DNA from: BJHL01 sp040378885
GTDB lineage: Bacteria > Planctomycetota > Phycisphaerae > Phycisphaerales > UBA1924
Direction: 5' to 3'
Assembly: GCA_046316615.1 (NCBI GenBank)
Contig: JBKDAN010000030.1
Location: forward strand, 13,484 to 77,483
DNA: 64,000 nt
Shown here in pieces: positions 55,415-63,799 of this stretch. Both the position numbers and the translations under genes were made by a program. The stretch's first letter is position 1. Each line of letters opens with the position of its first letter. The notes beneath the pieces were generated by a model. It made no database searches and was not told the origin of the DNA. It saw only the letters and a program-made list of their open reading frames with translations.

Positions 55415-56131
55415 ATGGCCAAACTCCACCGCATCCTTCTCAAGATCTCCGGCGAGTCCTTCTGCAAGCCCGGCGGCTTCGGCATCGAGCCCGAACAACT
55501 CGACCACATCGCCAACGAAGTGAAACAAGCCCACGCCGTGGGCATCCAGCTCGCCGTCGTCGTCGGTGGCGGCAACATCATCCGCGGTGCTGAACTCGCC
55601 AAGCAAGGCCACATCCAGCAGGCCACCGCCGACCACATGGGCATGCTGGGCACCGTCATCAACGCCCTCGCCCTGAAAGAAAAGCTCCTGACCCTCGAGG
55701 TCGATACCCGCGTCCAGTCCGCCATTGAAATCAAGGCTGTCGCCGAAGGCTTCATCCGCAACCGCGCCATCCGCCACATGGAAAAAGGCCGCGTCGTGAT
55801 CCTCGCCGCCGGCACAGGCAACCCCTTCTTCACCACCGACACCTGCGCCGCCCTTCGCGCCACCGAGCTTGACTGCGACCTGCTCATGAAGGCCACCAAG
55901 GTCGACGGCGTCTACACCGCCGACCCCAAGAAGGACCCCACCGCCAAGCGCTACGACAAGCTCACCTACGCCGAAGCCATGAGCAAGAACCTGCGCGTCA
56001 TGGACATGACCGCCCTCGCCATGTGCAACGAGCACAAGATTCCCGTCATGGTCTTCGACTTCCGCGTCAACGGCAACATCGCCCGCGCCGCCCGAGGCGA
56101 GTCCATCGGCACCCTGCTGCACCACGGCTAA
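55415..56131 (+). CDS. pyrH: UMP kinase
   Basis: 238 residues from the ATG at 55415. Motifs are RILLKISGESFCKPGGFGI, VVVGGGNIIRGAELA, a DHMGMLGTVINALAL block, AAGTGNPFFTTDTCAALRA, MKATKVDGVYTADPKKDP and a C-terminal NGNIARAARGE. It makes UDP from UMP. The upstream leader is a pyrimidine run without a Shine-Dalgarno sequence. The start lies in a run of the same frame that is open to 55013, which is antisense to the VWA gene and not used. Confidence 0.95.
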   Translation: MAKLHRILLKISGESFCKPGGFGIEPEQLDHIANEVKQAHAVGIQLAVVVGGGNIIRGAELAKQGHIQQATADHMGMLGTVINALALKEKLLTLEVDTRVQSAIEIKAVAEGFIRNRAIRHMEKGRVVILAAGTGNPFFTTDTCAALRATELDCDLLMKATKVDGVYTADPKKDPTAKRYDKLTYAEAMSKNLRVMDMTALAMCNEHKIPVMVFDFRVNGNIARAARGESIGTLLHHG

Positions 56132-56134
56132 ATC

Positions 56135-57196
56135 TCATACCCGCGCCAGCGCAAACCAGCTCTCACGCAGCGTGGGCCCGCCCACGCGCGCAATCGCTTC
56201 GCGGTACCGCCACACTGCGTCCCCACGCGCTTCGTCGCTATCCAGCAGCCGCAGCGCAACTCGCGCCACATCCGTCGCCCGCGAGGACTTCGCCGCCAGA
56301 TCTTCCAGCCCCTCAAGCCCCAGCTCACGCTGGCTCGCGCGCGTCAACACCACACCGCTCCCCGCCGCGATCGCATCACACACCATCAGCCCCGTCACAA
56401 ATCGCGGGCCCTCCGCAATCACGCACACATCACACGCCGCCGCCCACCCCGCTGGCGACATGCCTGTCAGCGCAATCTCACGCACATACGTCCCCAGCCG
56501 CAAATGCTCGCGCGATCTCGCCGCACCGCCCAGCCCCTCAGGCATCACCGCGCTCAGCCGCAAGCCCGCCGCATGCAGCACGCTGACGCACAGCATGAAC
56601 TCCGTCGCCTCCGCGTCCGCATGCACATCCGCAAGCAGTCCGATGCACTTCTGGTTCTCAGGCAGGCCCAGCAGCCCGCGCGCCTCGCGCTGCGTCGCCC
56701 CGCGCCGCTGCATCGCGCTGCGCCAAGGCAGCGTCATCACGTCGCCGCTCGCTCTTCCGCCCGCATCCAGTCGCACCATCTCACCCCGCGCAACCGACAC
56801 CTCCCACCACACCACTTCACCCGCTAACTTCCGCGCCACATCACTCGCAAAACTCCCCCACGCCGCCGCCATATCCACGCGCCCCAGCGCGCCCATCACA
56901 CGCCGCAGTTCCGCCGCTCCCCGCCGCACATCCCCCAGCGCACAAGGCATCGGCATCACTCGTCCCAGCCCCGCACTCGCCGCTGCCAGTTGCGCTGCTT
57001 CCCCACCCACGCACACGACAAAATGCTCTCGCTCCGCATCCTTGGCATCCGCTGCAATGATCTCCCGCAGCGCACTCAGCGCAACCCCGCCCGTGCACAT
57101 CGCACGCGCGCCGCTCCCAAGCACCGTTCCATGCGCCTCTCGCGGCTGAATGACATGCACCGTTCGCACCCGTTCGCTCCGCAAGACATCGCTCAC
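56135..57196 (-). CDS. possible GT-B-like glycosyltransferase
   Basis: 353 residues from a GTG. The arrangement resembles a two-lobed GT-B fold: an N-terminal lobe, a linker with GLPENQKCIGLLADVHAD (a typical start of the second lobe) and a C-terminal lobe with CDVCVIAEGPRFVTGLMVCD and AIAAGSGVVLTRASQRELG. The nucleotide-sugar Glu motif is weak, so activity is uncertain. It starts 18 bases after the lipoprotein gene and may share its message. Its stop is three bases from that of pyrH on the other strand. Confidence 0.55.
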   Translation of the reverse strand: MSDVLRSERVRTVHVIQPREAHGTVLGSGARAMCTGGVALSALREIIAADAKDAEREHFVVCVGGEAAQLAAASAGLGRVMPMPCALGDVRRGAAELRRVMGALGRVDMAAAWGSFASDVARKLAGEVVWWEVSVARGEMVRLDAGGRASGDVMTLPWRSAMQRRGATQREARGLLGLPENQKCIGLLADVHADAEATEFMLCVSVLHAAGLRLSAVMPEGLGGAARSREHLRLGTYVREIALTGMSPAGWAAACDVCVIAEGPRFVTGLMVCDAIAAGSGVVLTRASQRELGLEGLEDLAAKSSRATDVARVALRLLDSDEARGDAVWRYREAIARVGGPTLRESWFALARV

Positions 57197-57214
57197 CGCT
57201 GCTTGACGCTGGCC

Positions 57215-57883
57215 TCACTCAGACCGCGTATCCCGCGCCCGTGAACCCGTCTCATACCGGAAGAACAGCCGGCTCAGTTCCACACCAACCCGATCCGCCA
57301 GCGCTTCCTGTGCCTTCACCAGCACCCCCGCCCCGCTGGGCAGGTCATCCCGCTGAATAGGCAGCACCACGCGCAGCGCGTATCCCTCAGGCTGCTCAGG
57401 CCACACCCGCTCGCCTTCGCCATCCGTCGTAATCACCTTCACCCGCGCATCAGCAAACGGCTGATACGTCGCCCCGTCTGGCGTAAGCCCGAACTTATCC
57501 ATCGTCACATAAATCACCTGCTGCGCCTGCACCTGCCGGCCAAGCGTCGCGATGGGCGTGGGCCGGTCCGCCGGGTCACGCAGCAAAAGCGCCTGAATCG
57601 CCTTCGCGTCAATCACCGTCTCCACAGCCTTCTCGTTCAGCAGTTCCTGCGACGCTCGCGCCGCAATCGTCGTCCGCAGACTCCGCCTCGGCAGCACGCT
57701 CGCCCGGTCATCCACCAGCACCACCGTCGGCTTCTTCTCGTCCAGCTTGTACACCGCGGGCGTCTTCTCAGGCCCGTGAATCAAGATGTACGCCGGGCCC
57801 ACGATGTTGCACCCGCCCATCGCCAGCCCACTCACACCCAGCAGCGTGCACACAACTTTCGCCATTACCTTCGCGGATTTCAT
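57215..57883 (-). CDS. putative lipoprotein of unknown function
   Basis: 222 residues from the ATG at 57883; the open frame extends to 58084 but that part overlaps lspA. The signal has lipobox LAMGGC (Cys near residue 25). The mature part has a strand/helix pattern: TVVLVDDRASVLPR, RASQELLNEKAVETVIDAKA, QQVIYVTMDKFGL, ARVKVITTDGEGERVWP. This resembles small envelope lipoproteins that assemble on the periplasmic side. It begins 17 bases after lspA, whose enzyme would process it. Confidence 0.75.
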   Translation of the reverse strand: MKSAKVMAKVVCTLLGVSGLAMGGCNIVGPAYILIHGPEKTPAVYKLDEKKPTVVLVDDRASVLPRRSLRTTIAARASQELLNEKAVETVIDAKAIQALLLRDPADRPTPIATLGRQVQAQQVIYVTMDKFGLTPDGATYQPFADARVKVITTDGEGERVWPEQPEGYALRVVLPIQRDDLPSGAGVLVKAQEALADRVGVELSRLFFRYETGSRARDTRSE

Positions 57884-57900
57884 GCGACAGGAATGTACGC

Positions 57901-58554
57901 TCACCGGCGCGTCTGCGGCGGCGGCGTCTTGATCGCCCGCCACGCCAGCACCACCACCCCCGCAATCAAAAACGCATCCGCCACGTTGCTCACGTAGGGC
58001 CACACTTCTTTGCCCACAAAACTCGCCGGCCACGAGAACGGATACAGCACGCCAGGCAGCGGATGAATGAAGTCCCGCACGCACGCGTAAATCAACCGGT
58101 CATACAGGTTGCCAAGCCCCCCGCCCAGCACCAGCCCCAGCGCCACATGCATCACCCAGTCCTTCGCGCGCGTGTGCTTCGCGAAGATGTACGTTCCGAT
58201 CGCCACGGCCAACCCCGTGAACACCACAAAGAACCAGCGCTTGCCTGCCCCAATGCCAAACACCGCGCCAGGATTGAGCACCAGCGTGAAATCCAGCACC
58301 TTCGGAACGACCGTCACCGGCACATGCTGCGGAATCAGCGTCCACAACTTGGGCGTCGCCGCAACGACTTCCTCGCGATGCACACTCACCGGCACACCCG
58401 CGACTTTCGCGAACGCGATGTACTTCGTCACAATATCAATCACGAAACTGACGACAATCGTCGCCAGAAACCACCCCCACGCCCCACGTGACCGCCCCGC
58501 TACCGCCCCATCCGGAATTGTGCTCTGCTGTTCGCTCAAGCCAGTCACTTTCAC
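57901..58554 (-). CDS. lspA: lipoprotein signal peptidase (signal peptidase II)
   Basis: 217 residues from a GTG at 58554; starts further upstream give poor-looking sequence. Four membrane segments are visible. Aspartyl protease motifs are LNPGAVFGIGAG, GLGNLYDRL followed by VRDFI, and SNVADAFLIAGV, which holds the second catalytic Asp. A 50-residue loop between TM1 and TM2 (VHREEVVAATPKLWTLIP) makes it longer than E. coli LspA. It cleaves diacylglyceryl-modified lipoprotein signals. It shares a message with the lipoprotein gene. Confidence 0.92.
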   Translation of the reverse strand: MKVTGLSEQQSTIPDGAVAGRSRGAWGWFLATIVVSFVIDIVTKYIAFAKVAGVPVSVHREEVVAATPKLWTLIPQHVPVTVVPKVLDFTLVLNPGAVFGIGAGKRWFFVVFTGLAVAIGTYIFAKHTRAKDWVMHVALGLVLGGGLGNLYDRLIYACVRDFIHPLPGVLYPFSWPASFVGKEVWPYVSNVADAFLIAGVVVLAWRAIKTPPPQTRR

Positions 58555-58655
58555 AACACGCGCACCATCACGCGGACGCGAGCATAGCAACCCGCAACAC
58601 ACCCCGGTGACCCAGCGCGCCTGCACTCCGCACATCATCCTCCGTTACTGCACTG

Positions 58656-58699
58656 CTTCGTCACTCCGTCACTTCGCCACTTCGTCACTCCGTCACTTC
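58656..58699. repeat. 20-base direct repeat CTTCGTCACTCCGTCACTTC
   Basis: Two exact copies lie at 58656-58675 and 58680-58699. Each is itself built from TCGTCAC/TCCGTCAC units. The second copy ends just before the -10-like TATTCT of the peroxiredoxin gene. Confidence 0.85.
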
Positions 58700-58710
58700 T
58701 ATTCTTCCCC

Positions 58711-59196
58711 ATGCCCAACGAACACCTCTCCCCCCGCCCCTCACCCCTCGCCGTCGGCGAAGTCGCCCCCGACTTCACCCTCCCCACCCAAGACCGCCAG
58801 GACTTCAAGCTCTCCGACGCAGTCAAGAAGGGCGACGTTGTCCTCTGCTTCTACCCCTTCGCCTTCACAGGCGTCTGCTCCGCCGAAATGAAGTGCGTCA
58901 GCAGTGACTTCGCCAAGTGGAGCACCAAGGGCGCAACCGTTGTGGGCGTCTCCTGCGATTCCATGTTCACCAACAAAGCATGGGCCGAAAAGGAAGCCTA
59001 CACCCAGACGCTCCTCAGCGACCTGCACCGCCAAGTCGCCAAGGCTTACGGCCTCCACTGGGCCGATCTCAACGTCGCCACTCGCGGCACCATCGTCATC
59101 GGCCAAAGCAGCGACGGCAAAGGCAAAGTCAAATTCGCCCAAAGCCGCGAACCAGGCAAGGCTATGGACTGGGACAGCGTCCTCAGCATGCTCTGA
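58711..59196 (+). CDS. peroxiredoxin (AhpC/TSA, Bcp-like)
   Basis: 161 residues. Thioredoxin-fold motifs are VGEVAPDFTLPTQD and the peroxidatic Cys in YPFAFTGVCSAEMKC (P-x3-T-x2-C). A second Cys three residues later and VVGVSCDSMFTNKAWAEK follow. The Arg and Trp of the active site are near RQVAKAYGLHWADL and ATRGTIVIGQ. It reduces peroxides with a thiol donor in the cytoplasm. No Shine-Dalgarno sequence is seen; TATTCT ends five bases before ATG. Confidence 0.93.
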   Translation: MPNEHLSPRPSPLAVGEVAPDFTLPTQDRQDFKLSDAVKKGDVVLCFYPFAFTGVCSAEMKCVSSDFAKWSTKGATVVGVSCDSMFTNKAWAEKEAYTQTLLSDLHRQVAKAYGLHWADLNVATRGTIVIGQSSDGKGKVKFAQSREPGKAMDWDSVLSML

Positions 59197-59272
59197 CCCC
59201 GGGTGGCCCGCACCTCCGGTGCGGGCGCATGCCAGAAACAACGTGACTCGCAAATGCCCCATGTGCCCCATC

Positions 59273-59302
59273 ACGCCGAGCCCTCGCGCTCGGCGTTTTT
59301 TC
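59273..59302 (+). terminator. intrinsic terminator after the peroxiredoxin gene
   Basis: ACGCCGAGC (59273-59281) and GCTCGGCGT (59288-59296) form a nine-base stem with a six-base loop followed by TTTTT. A separate hairpin without a T-run, CCCGCACC/GGTGCGGG, lies just upstream at 59207-59225. Confidence 0.85.
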
Positions 59303-59385
59303 ATCACACGCAACTCCCACACACATCCGCAATCCCCATCATTTTCACTTTTCGCTTTCCCGCTTTATCGCTTTACTATCCGACA

Positions 59386-60237
59386 ATGCCCGCCGACTCC
59401 TCCGCCCCCATCCTGCAAGTCGAGAACCTCCAGACGCACTTCCCGATTCGCTCGGGCCTGCTCCAACGCGTCAGCGGCTATGTCAAAGCCGTCGATGGCG
59501 TCTCCTTCGACATCGCCAAAGGCGAAACACTCGGTCTCGTCGGTGAATCCGGCTGCGGCAAAACCACCGTCGGCCGCACACTCCTGCGCCTCATCCCACC
59601 CACCGGCGGCCGCGTCCTCTTCGAAGGCAAAGACATGGTCACCGCACGTGGCGACACGCTCAAGCGCCTCCGCCGCGACATGCAGATCATCTTCCAAGAT
59701 CCCGCAAGCAGCCTCAACCCGCGCATGCGCATCGGCACCATCCTCGCCGAGCCGCTGCTCGTCCACAACCTCGTCACCGACAAGAGCCAGCTCCGCGAGC
59801 GCGTCGAAACGCTCCTCGTCCGCTGCGGCATGCCCAAAGCCGCCGCCGACCGCTACCCCCACGAGTTCTCAGGCGGCCAGCGCCAACGCATCGGCATTGC
59901 TCGCGCTCTGAGCCTCGAGCCCAAGTTCATCGTCTGCGACGAACCCACCAGCGCACTCGACGTCAGCATCCAGGCACAGATCATCAACCTGCTCATGGAC
60001 CTGCAGAAAGAGTTCGGCCTCAGCTACCTCTTCATCAGCCACGACATGAGCGTGATCCAGCACGTCTGCAAGCGCATCGCCGTCATGTACAAAGGCAAGA
60101 TCGTCGAGATGGGCACGCGCGATCAGATCCTGTTCGAGCCCCAGCACAAGTACACCCAAAGCCTGCTCAGCGCCGTCCCCGTCGCCGATCCCACCAAGAA
60201 GAAGATGCGCGTGAAGTTCGAAGGCGCCGCAATGTGA
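59386..60237 (+). CDS. peptide ABC transporter ATP-binding protein (OppF/DppF type)
   Basis: 283 residues from the ATG at 59386. TACTAT ends six bases upstream and no Shine-Dalgarno sequence is seen. ATPase motifs are Walker A GESGCGKTT, the Q-loop in MQIIFQDPASSLNPRM, signature SGGQRQRIGIARAL, Walker B FIVCDEPTSALD and the H-switch FISHDMSV. The Opp/Dpp C-terminal HKYTQSLLSAVP is present. The OppD-like partner and permeases are not adjacent in this window. It is a single gene. Confidence 0.9.
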   Translation: MPADSSAPILQVENLQTHFPIRSGLLQRVSGYVKAVDGVSFDIAKGETLGLVGESGCGKTTVGRTLLRLIPPTGGRVLFEGKDMVTARGDTLKRLRRDMQIIFQDPASSLNPRMRIGTILAEPLLVHNLVTDKSQLRERVETLLVRCGMPKAAADRYPHEFSGGQRQRIGIARALSLEPKFIVCDEPTSALDVSIQAQIINLLMDLQKEFGLSYLFISHDMSVIQHVCKRIAVMYKGKIVEMGTRDQILFEPQHKYTQSLLSAVPVADPTKKKMRVKFEGAAM

Positions 60238-60288
60238 ACGGCGCGAAACGCCGCGCTTACACGCACCACCGCCAGACAGCCAGCGACA

Positions 60289-60840
60289 TCACATCGACAG
60301 CAGCCGCGTGATCGCTGTCTTCAGCGCATCAGCTTCCTCTCCCACCTGCTGCGCCGACGTGCCCACAAACGCCACCACCACACGCCGACCGCCGTCAGTC
60401 TCACAAATCACCTCACACCGCGGCGGCTTCTCGTCTCGCGGCGAACCTGGAAACACCTCGCCCACCACCGCACTGTGTACCCGTTGGGTAGTACCAGGCA
60501 CAGGATCCCACAACGTGCGCACGGTCAGCCACACGCCATCGTCTCGCCGCTCCACAATCCAGATCGGCGCGAGTTGCCGCCGCACAAGTGCAGGCAAGCA
60601 CGCCAAGCTGATCGCAATGAACACAGCAAACGCGATCAGCACTCCGCGTCCCGACGCCAGATCATGCCACTTCTTCACAAGTAGCACCGCCAAGCCAGCA
60701 CCAATCAAACCAAACAACACACCGCCAAACACATTCATCGCGACAAACCGCCCTCGGTGCAGCATGCGCTCCTCACGCCGCTCCCCGCTCTTCCCGACAT
60801 AGAAGTTGCTCCCACCCCGCAGACTGAGTTGATGTTCCAT
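60289..60840 (-). CDS. small two-pass membrane protein, unknown
   Basis: 183 residues from the ATG at 60840 with GAGGGAA upstream. Two membrane segments lie at about 35-55 (NVFGGVLFGLIGAGLAVLLV) and 68-88 (LIAFAVFIAISLACLPALV). A soluble domain of about 90 residues follows (IWIVERRDDGVWLTVR, PPRCEVICETDGG). I do not recognise the family. It is convergent with the OppF-type gene and bordered upstream by the repeat region. Confidence 0.7.
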   Translation of the reverse strand: MEHQLSLRGGSNFYVGKSGERREERMLHRGRFVAMNVFGGVLFGLIGAGLAVLLVKKWHDLASGRGVLIAFAVFIAISLACLPALVRRQLAPIWIVERRDDGVWLTVRTLWDPVPGTTQRVHSAVVGEVFPGSPRDEKPPRCEVICETDGGRRVVVAFVGTSAQQVGEEADALKTAITRLLSM

Positions 60841-61370
60841 GCGGTTCCCTCGATGCAACAGTAATCAAGTCACGCGGACAGGCGGCGTGACCTCAGCAGC
60901 AGCCCCATGGAAGTACGGCCACACTGCCCCGCTTTGCGGGCTGCTTGTGTGCCTTCGGTTCTTGCTCCCTGCACTCCTTCACGCACCGCATTACTTCACA
61001 CCTCGCATCATCTCACGCCTTCCTAGCCACAAAGCGGCGCACGCCTGATGCCACACGCGCCAGCGTCTGGTTCAGTCCCCCAAATCACCATCGCCCCGGC
61101 AGGCCCGCGCGAATCTGACGCACCGCCCGCACCCGTTCCTTCCCGCATAGGCAGCGTTCAACGTTCGCCGTAGTACCAAGCCGCTCACCAGCATGATTGC
61201 GAGAGTGTGGTGCACCAAGACGCACGGGCATCCGCAGAGCCGGAAGCCCGTGGCACGAAGGCGAGGTCTGGTTGGGGGCCAGGTTGTGCCACCTGCCGTG
61301 CCGTTGTCATCAATCACTGCGACAACATCGCCGCCGGCGTCTTGTATGGTCCAGCGTGGTTTATGCGAAA
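60841..61370. other. intergenic stretch holding dispersed-repeat copy A
   Basis: It holds hairpin-bearing repeat copy A and no convincing gene. Short open frames on both strands (for example from 61193 and 61197) follow the repeat, not a protein. Confidence 0.5.
60915..61310 (+). repeat. dispersed intergenic repeat, copy A
   Basis: A left module has a degenerate hairpin (60920-60949) around the GCTTTGCGGGCTGC core. A right module at 61151-61296 matches copy B over about 146 bases with roughly ten differences (for example AGTACCAAGCCGCTCACC and GGTGCACCAAGACGCAC). Confidence 0.8.
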
Positions 61371-62189
61371 CTACTCAGGGCTCTTGCCTTCGCGCTGGTC
61401 TCGCTCCAGTTTCTTCAGGCGTTGCTCTTCCATGGCTTGCCGCATGAACTCGACTTCATCAAATGGTGGCACTTCGGGCAGATCAACCCAGCCCGGCGGT
61501 TTGCGAAAGACGCCGTCCCAGTCAGGGTCGCCGGGCAACACCCATCCATGCGGATCGCTCGCATAGATTTTGACCTTATGAACGATCTTAATGTCAGGAA
61601 AACGTTCTTTGAGTTTCATGTCATGGTAGAAGTCGGGATGGACGCAGACGTTACTTTTTTCACCAATCACGACGGGTCGATCGCGGAGTTGCCATCGGAG
61701 TATGCCCATGTTTCGCGACTGATTAGTTATTCCTTCTGCACGTCCGCAGGCTGGACACAACTTGGGGGAAAAGGGTGTTTTGCCACGATTGACATCAACC
61801 GCTTCAGTCCAAGGAATTTGAAACGTGCTAAAGCTTGTTGGTACTCGTTCTCCATTCTTATCGCGCCAAACCCGGCCCCATACGCCGCTAGAAGGCAGAT
61901 AGGGTGCGAAGAACTCCCTCGCATCGTCTCGGAACAGATGGACGACCGGACAGTCGAGAACGAAGTGGAAACCCCGTTCATTGCCGCTCACAGTCGGTTC
62001 TAGGGGAATGGGCGCAATCTGCAGTTCCTTGCGTCCACGTCCACAACCCGTGTCGCCCATAAATTTTCCCGGGCAGTAGAAATGATCTCGCGTCCACGAT
62101 TGCCACTCATCGCTGGTTTCCATGCGATACGGCTCCGAAAGTCGATCGTGCAGCGATCCGATCAGGAAGTATCGATCCACTCTCTTCAT
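61371..62189 (-). CDS. unknown protein with CPACG motif (possibly double-CXXCG/SitI-like)
   Basis: 272 residues from the ATG at 62189 with GGAG eight bases upstream. Features are an N-terminal YFLIGSLHDRLSEPYRM, a first cysteine cluster that looks degenerate (FYCPGKFMGDTGCG), a central SGVWGRVWRDKNGERV block, then KLCPACGRAEGI at about 152-163 and VVIGEKSNVCVHPDFYHDMK. The order resembles the Myxococcus double-CXXCG paralogous family, some of which are immunity proteins. This is a guess from memory. It lies between repeat copies A and B and its DNA looks poorer in GC than most of the window. Confidence 0.6.
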   Translation of the reverse strand: MKRVDRYFLIGSLHDRLSEPYRMETSDEWQSWTRDHFYCPGKFMGDTGCGRGRKELQIAPIPLEPTVSGNERGFHFVLDCPVVHLFRDDAREFFAPYLPSSGVWGRVWRDKNGERVPTSFSTFQIPWTEAVDVNRGKTPFSPKLCPACGRAEGITNQSRNMGILRWQLRDRPVVIGEKSNVCVHPDFYHDMKLKERFPDIKIVHKVKIYASDPHGWVLPGDPDWDGVFRKPPGWVDLPEVPPFDEVEFMRQAMEEQRLKKLERDQREGKSPE

Positions 62190-62726
62190 CAGAGAAACTC
62201 CGCACAATAAACCTTAGAATCCTGCATCATCAAGCGCACGCATAACCGGTCCCAAATCGTCGACCTTGTCGTTGAGGAACTCGAGTGTTGCCTGCCGGCA
62301 GGTGGCATCACCTGAAAATCAATCTGGCGACGTGCCACAGGCTGCCCGGCTTTGCGGGCTGCCTGTGTGCCTTTGGTTCTCACTGCCCGCATCATCTCAC
62401 TCGCTTCCCCCCGCGCCGCGCTTCCATCGCCAGACGCGCCAGCGTCCGGACCAGCCCGGAAGAACACTTTAGTCCCGGCAGGGGCGAGCGAAGCTAACCC
62501 ACGCCCACACCCATTCCCTCGCGCAGATGCAGCGTTCAACGTTCGCCGCAGTACCAAGCCGCTCACCGGCATGATTGCGAGAATGTGGTGCACCAAGACG
62601 CACAGGCATCCGCGGAGCCGGAAGCCCATGGCACGAAGGCGAGGTCTGGTTGTTGGCGAGGTTGTGCCACCTGCTGTCAGAAGTCGCGTTCTCGTCTGCC
62701 GATGAGGTTGTTGAGCGTGACAGACA
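62190..62726. other. intergenic stretch holding dispersed-repeat copy B
   Basis: No gene was found. A 12-base palindrome CCTGCCGGCAGG lies at 62291-62302 just before repeat copy B. Confidence 0.5.
62310..62690 (+). repeat. dispersed intergenic repeat, copy B
   Basis: This is the fullest copy. The left module carries the hairpin CACAGGC-T-GCCCG...CGGGC-T-GCCTGTG (62336-62367) and continues to about 62500, where it matches copy C. The right module at 62528-62674 matches copy A. All three copies are in the same orientation. Confidence 0.85.
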
Positions 62727-63302
62727 TTACTGCGAGGTGATACCAGCCACAAATTCCTCACGCATGGCATTCGAATTCATTCTTTCTATCATACGGAGCA
62801 CAAGCAGGCATGCGGCGATATAACTGGGGAAAGCAGTGGTAGCATGCATCAGCAACTCGGTTCTAGATAGAAATGCGAGCCACAAGTAGCCAAGTAGGTA
62901 CATGGCAATTACGAAAACTGTGCCAACCTGAACGAATCGAAGACGGATAGAAGAAAAGTACAGAAATACCACAAGAATACTCCCCACAAAGATCATTGAA
63001 GAGCAAAAATAAAACGAAGCGCCTACCTTCATGATCAGATGAGGATCACCTCCGCTCCAGAGTGAAAACACAGTTCCCCAGCTCGACTGCATCACAACGA
63101 CAACCCCCAGAAAACTAACCAAATGCAGAGCCGTGACGAGCAGCACCGTGAGAGAATTCACCATGCCCCGGGATTGCGAGACAGTCTGAACTACAAGCGG
63201 CGAGCCACACTCCTCGCACTTAGATTGTGCGTTGGATAGATCGTAACTACACACTGCGCATCGCCTGGCTCGAATCACTTGACTACTCCGTACAGCACGC
63301 AC
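62727..63302 (-). CDS. zinc-ribbon membrane protein, unknown
   Basis: 191 residues. An N-terminal zinc-ribbon-like motif (CAVCSYDL, then CEECGSP) is followed by four membrane segments (about 48-70, 84-110, 117-140 and 148-168). The tail is basic and short. No family is recognised. Its DNA is visibly richer in A and T than the housekeeping genes. It lies between repeat copies B and C. Confidence 0.65.
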   Translation of the reverse strand: MRAVRSSQVIRARRCAVCSYDLSNAQSKCEECGSPLVVQTVSQSRGMVNSLTVLLVTALHLVSFLGVVVVMQSSWGTVFSLWSGGDPHLIMKVGASFYFCSSMIFVGSILVVFLYFSSIRLRFVQVGTVFVIAMYLLGYLWLAFLSRTELLMHATTAFPSYIAACLLVLRMIERMNSNAMREEFVAGITSQ

Positions 63303-63799
63303 GGTCTATTTCGATCTCCGCAAGCCAAAGCCTCAGGCAGCTGGCCTCACCAGAAAATCAATCTGGCGTCGTGCCACAGCCTGCCCGGCTTTGCGGGCTG
63401 CCTGTGTGCCTTTGGTTCTCCCTCCCCGCATCATCTCACTCGCTTCCCCGCTGCAGAGCGCGGCGTTTCCATTGCCAGACGCGCCCGCGTCCGGACCAGC
63501 CCAGAACAACATTTTAGCCCCGGCAGCGCTGAGCCAATCTGACGCCTCACCAACTCCCATCCCCTTCCCCGCCTCCTGCCTCGATGCCACATGCCTTGAT
63601 GCCTACACGATTCTCTCCGCGGGCCTCGCTGCATTCCTGCCTCTCCACGAATGCCGAATCACGAATGCCGAATGCCGCGACCCACCAACCGCCCACAACG
63701 CCACGCGCGCTGATTCGATGTGCATAACTGCCCCAACAAGTCACACCGCGCGCGCACACTTCTCGAAATCTGCACGCGCGGACCACGCTTGTGCGCGCA
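63303..63799. other. intergenic stretch holding dispersed-repeat copy C
   Basis: Repeat copy C fills 63335-63550. The rest contains short direct repeats of CGAATGCCGAATCA type at 63652-63680. An open frame at 63391-63903 on the plus strand runs mostly through repeat sequence and is not accepted as a gene. Confidence 0.45.
63335..63550 (+). repeat. dispersed intergenic repeat, copy C (left module only)
   Basis: It matches the left module of copy B, including the hairpin at 63375-63406 and the CACTCGCTTCCCC and GCGTCCGGACCAGCCC segments. The right module is absent. Confidence 0.8.

Noticed and set aside
58656..58699. A minimal CRISPR array
   Set aside because: There are only two copies with a four-base gap, which is too short for a spacer, and no cas gene is nearby.
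60915..63550. An integron cassette array with attC sites
   Set aside because: The repeats are much longer than attC sites and the GTTRRRY core was not recognised. No integrase is in the window, so the simpler dispersed-repeat description is kept.
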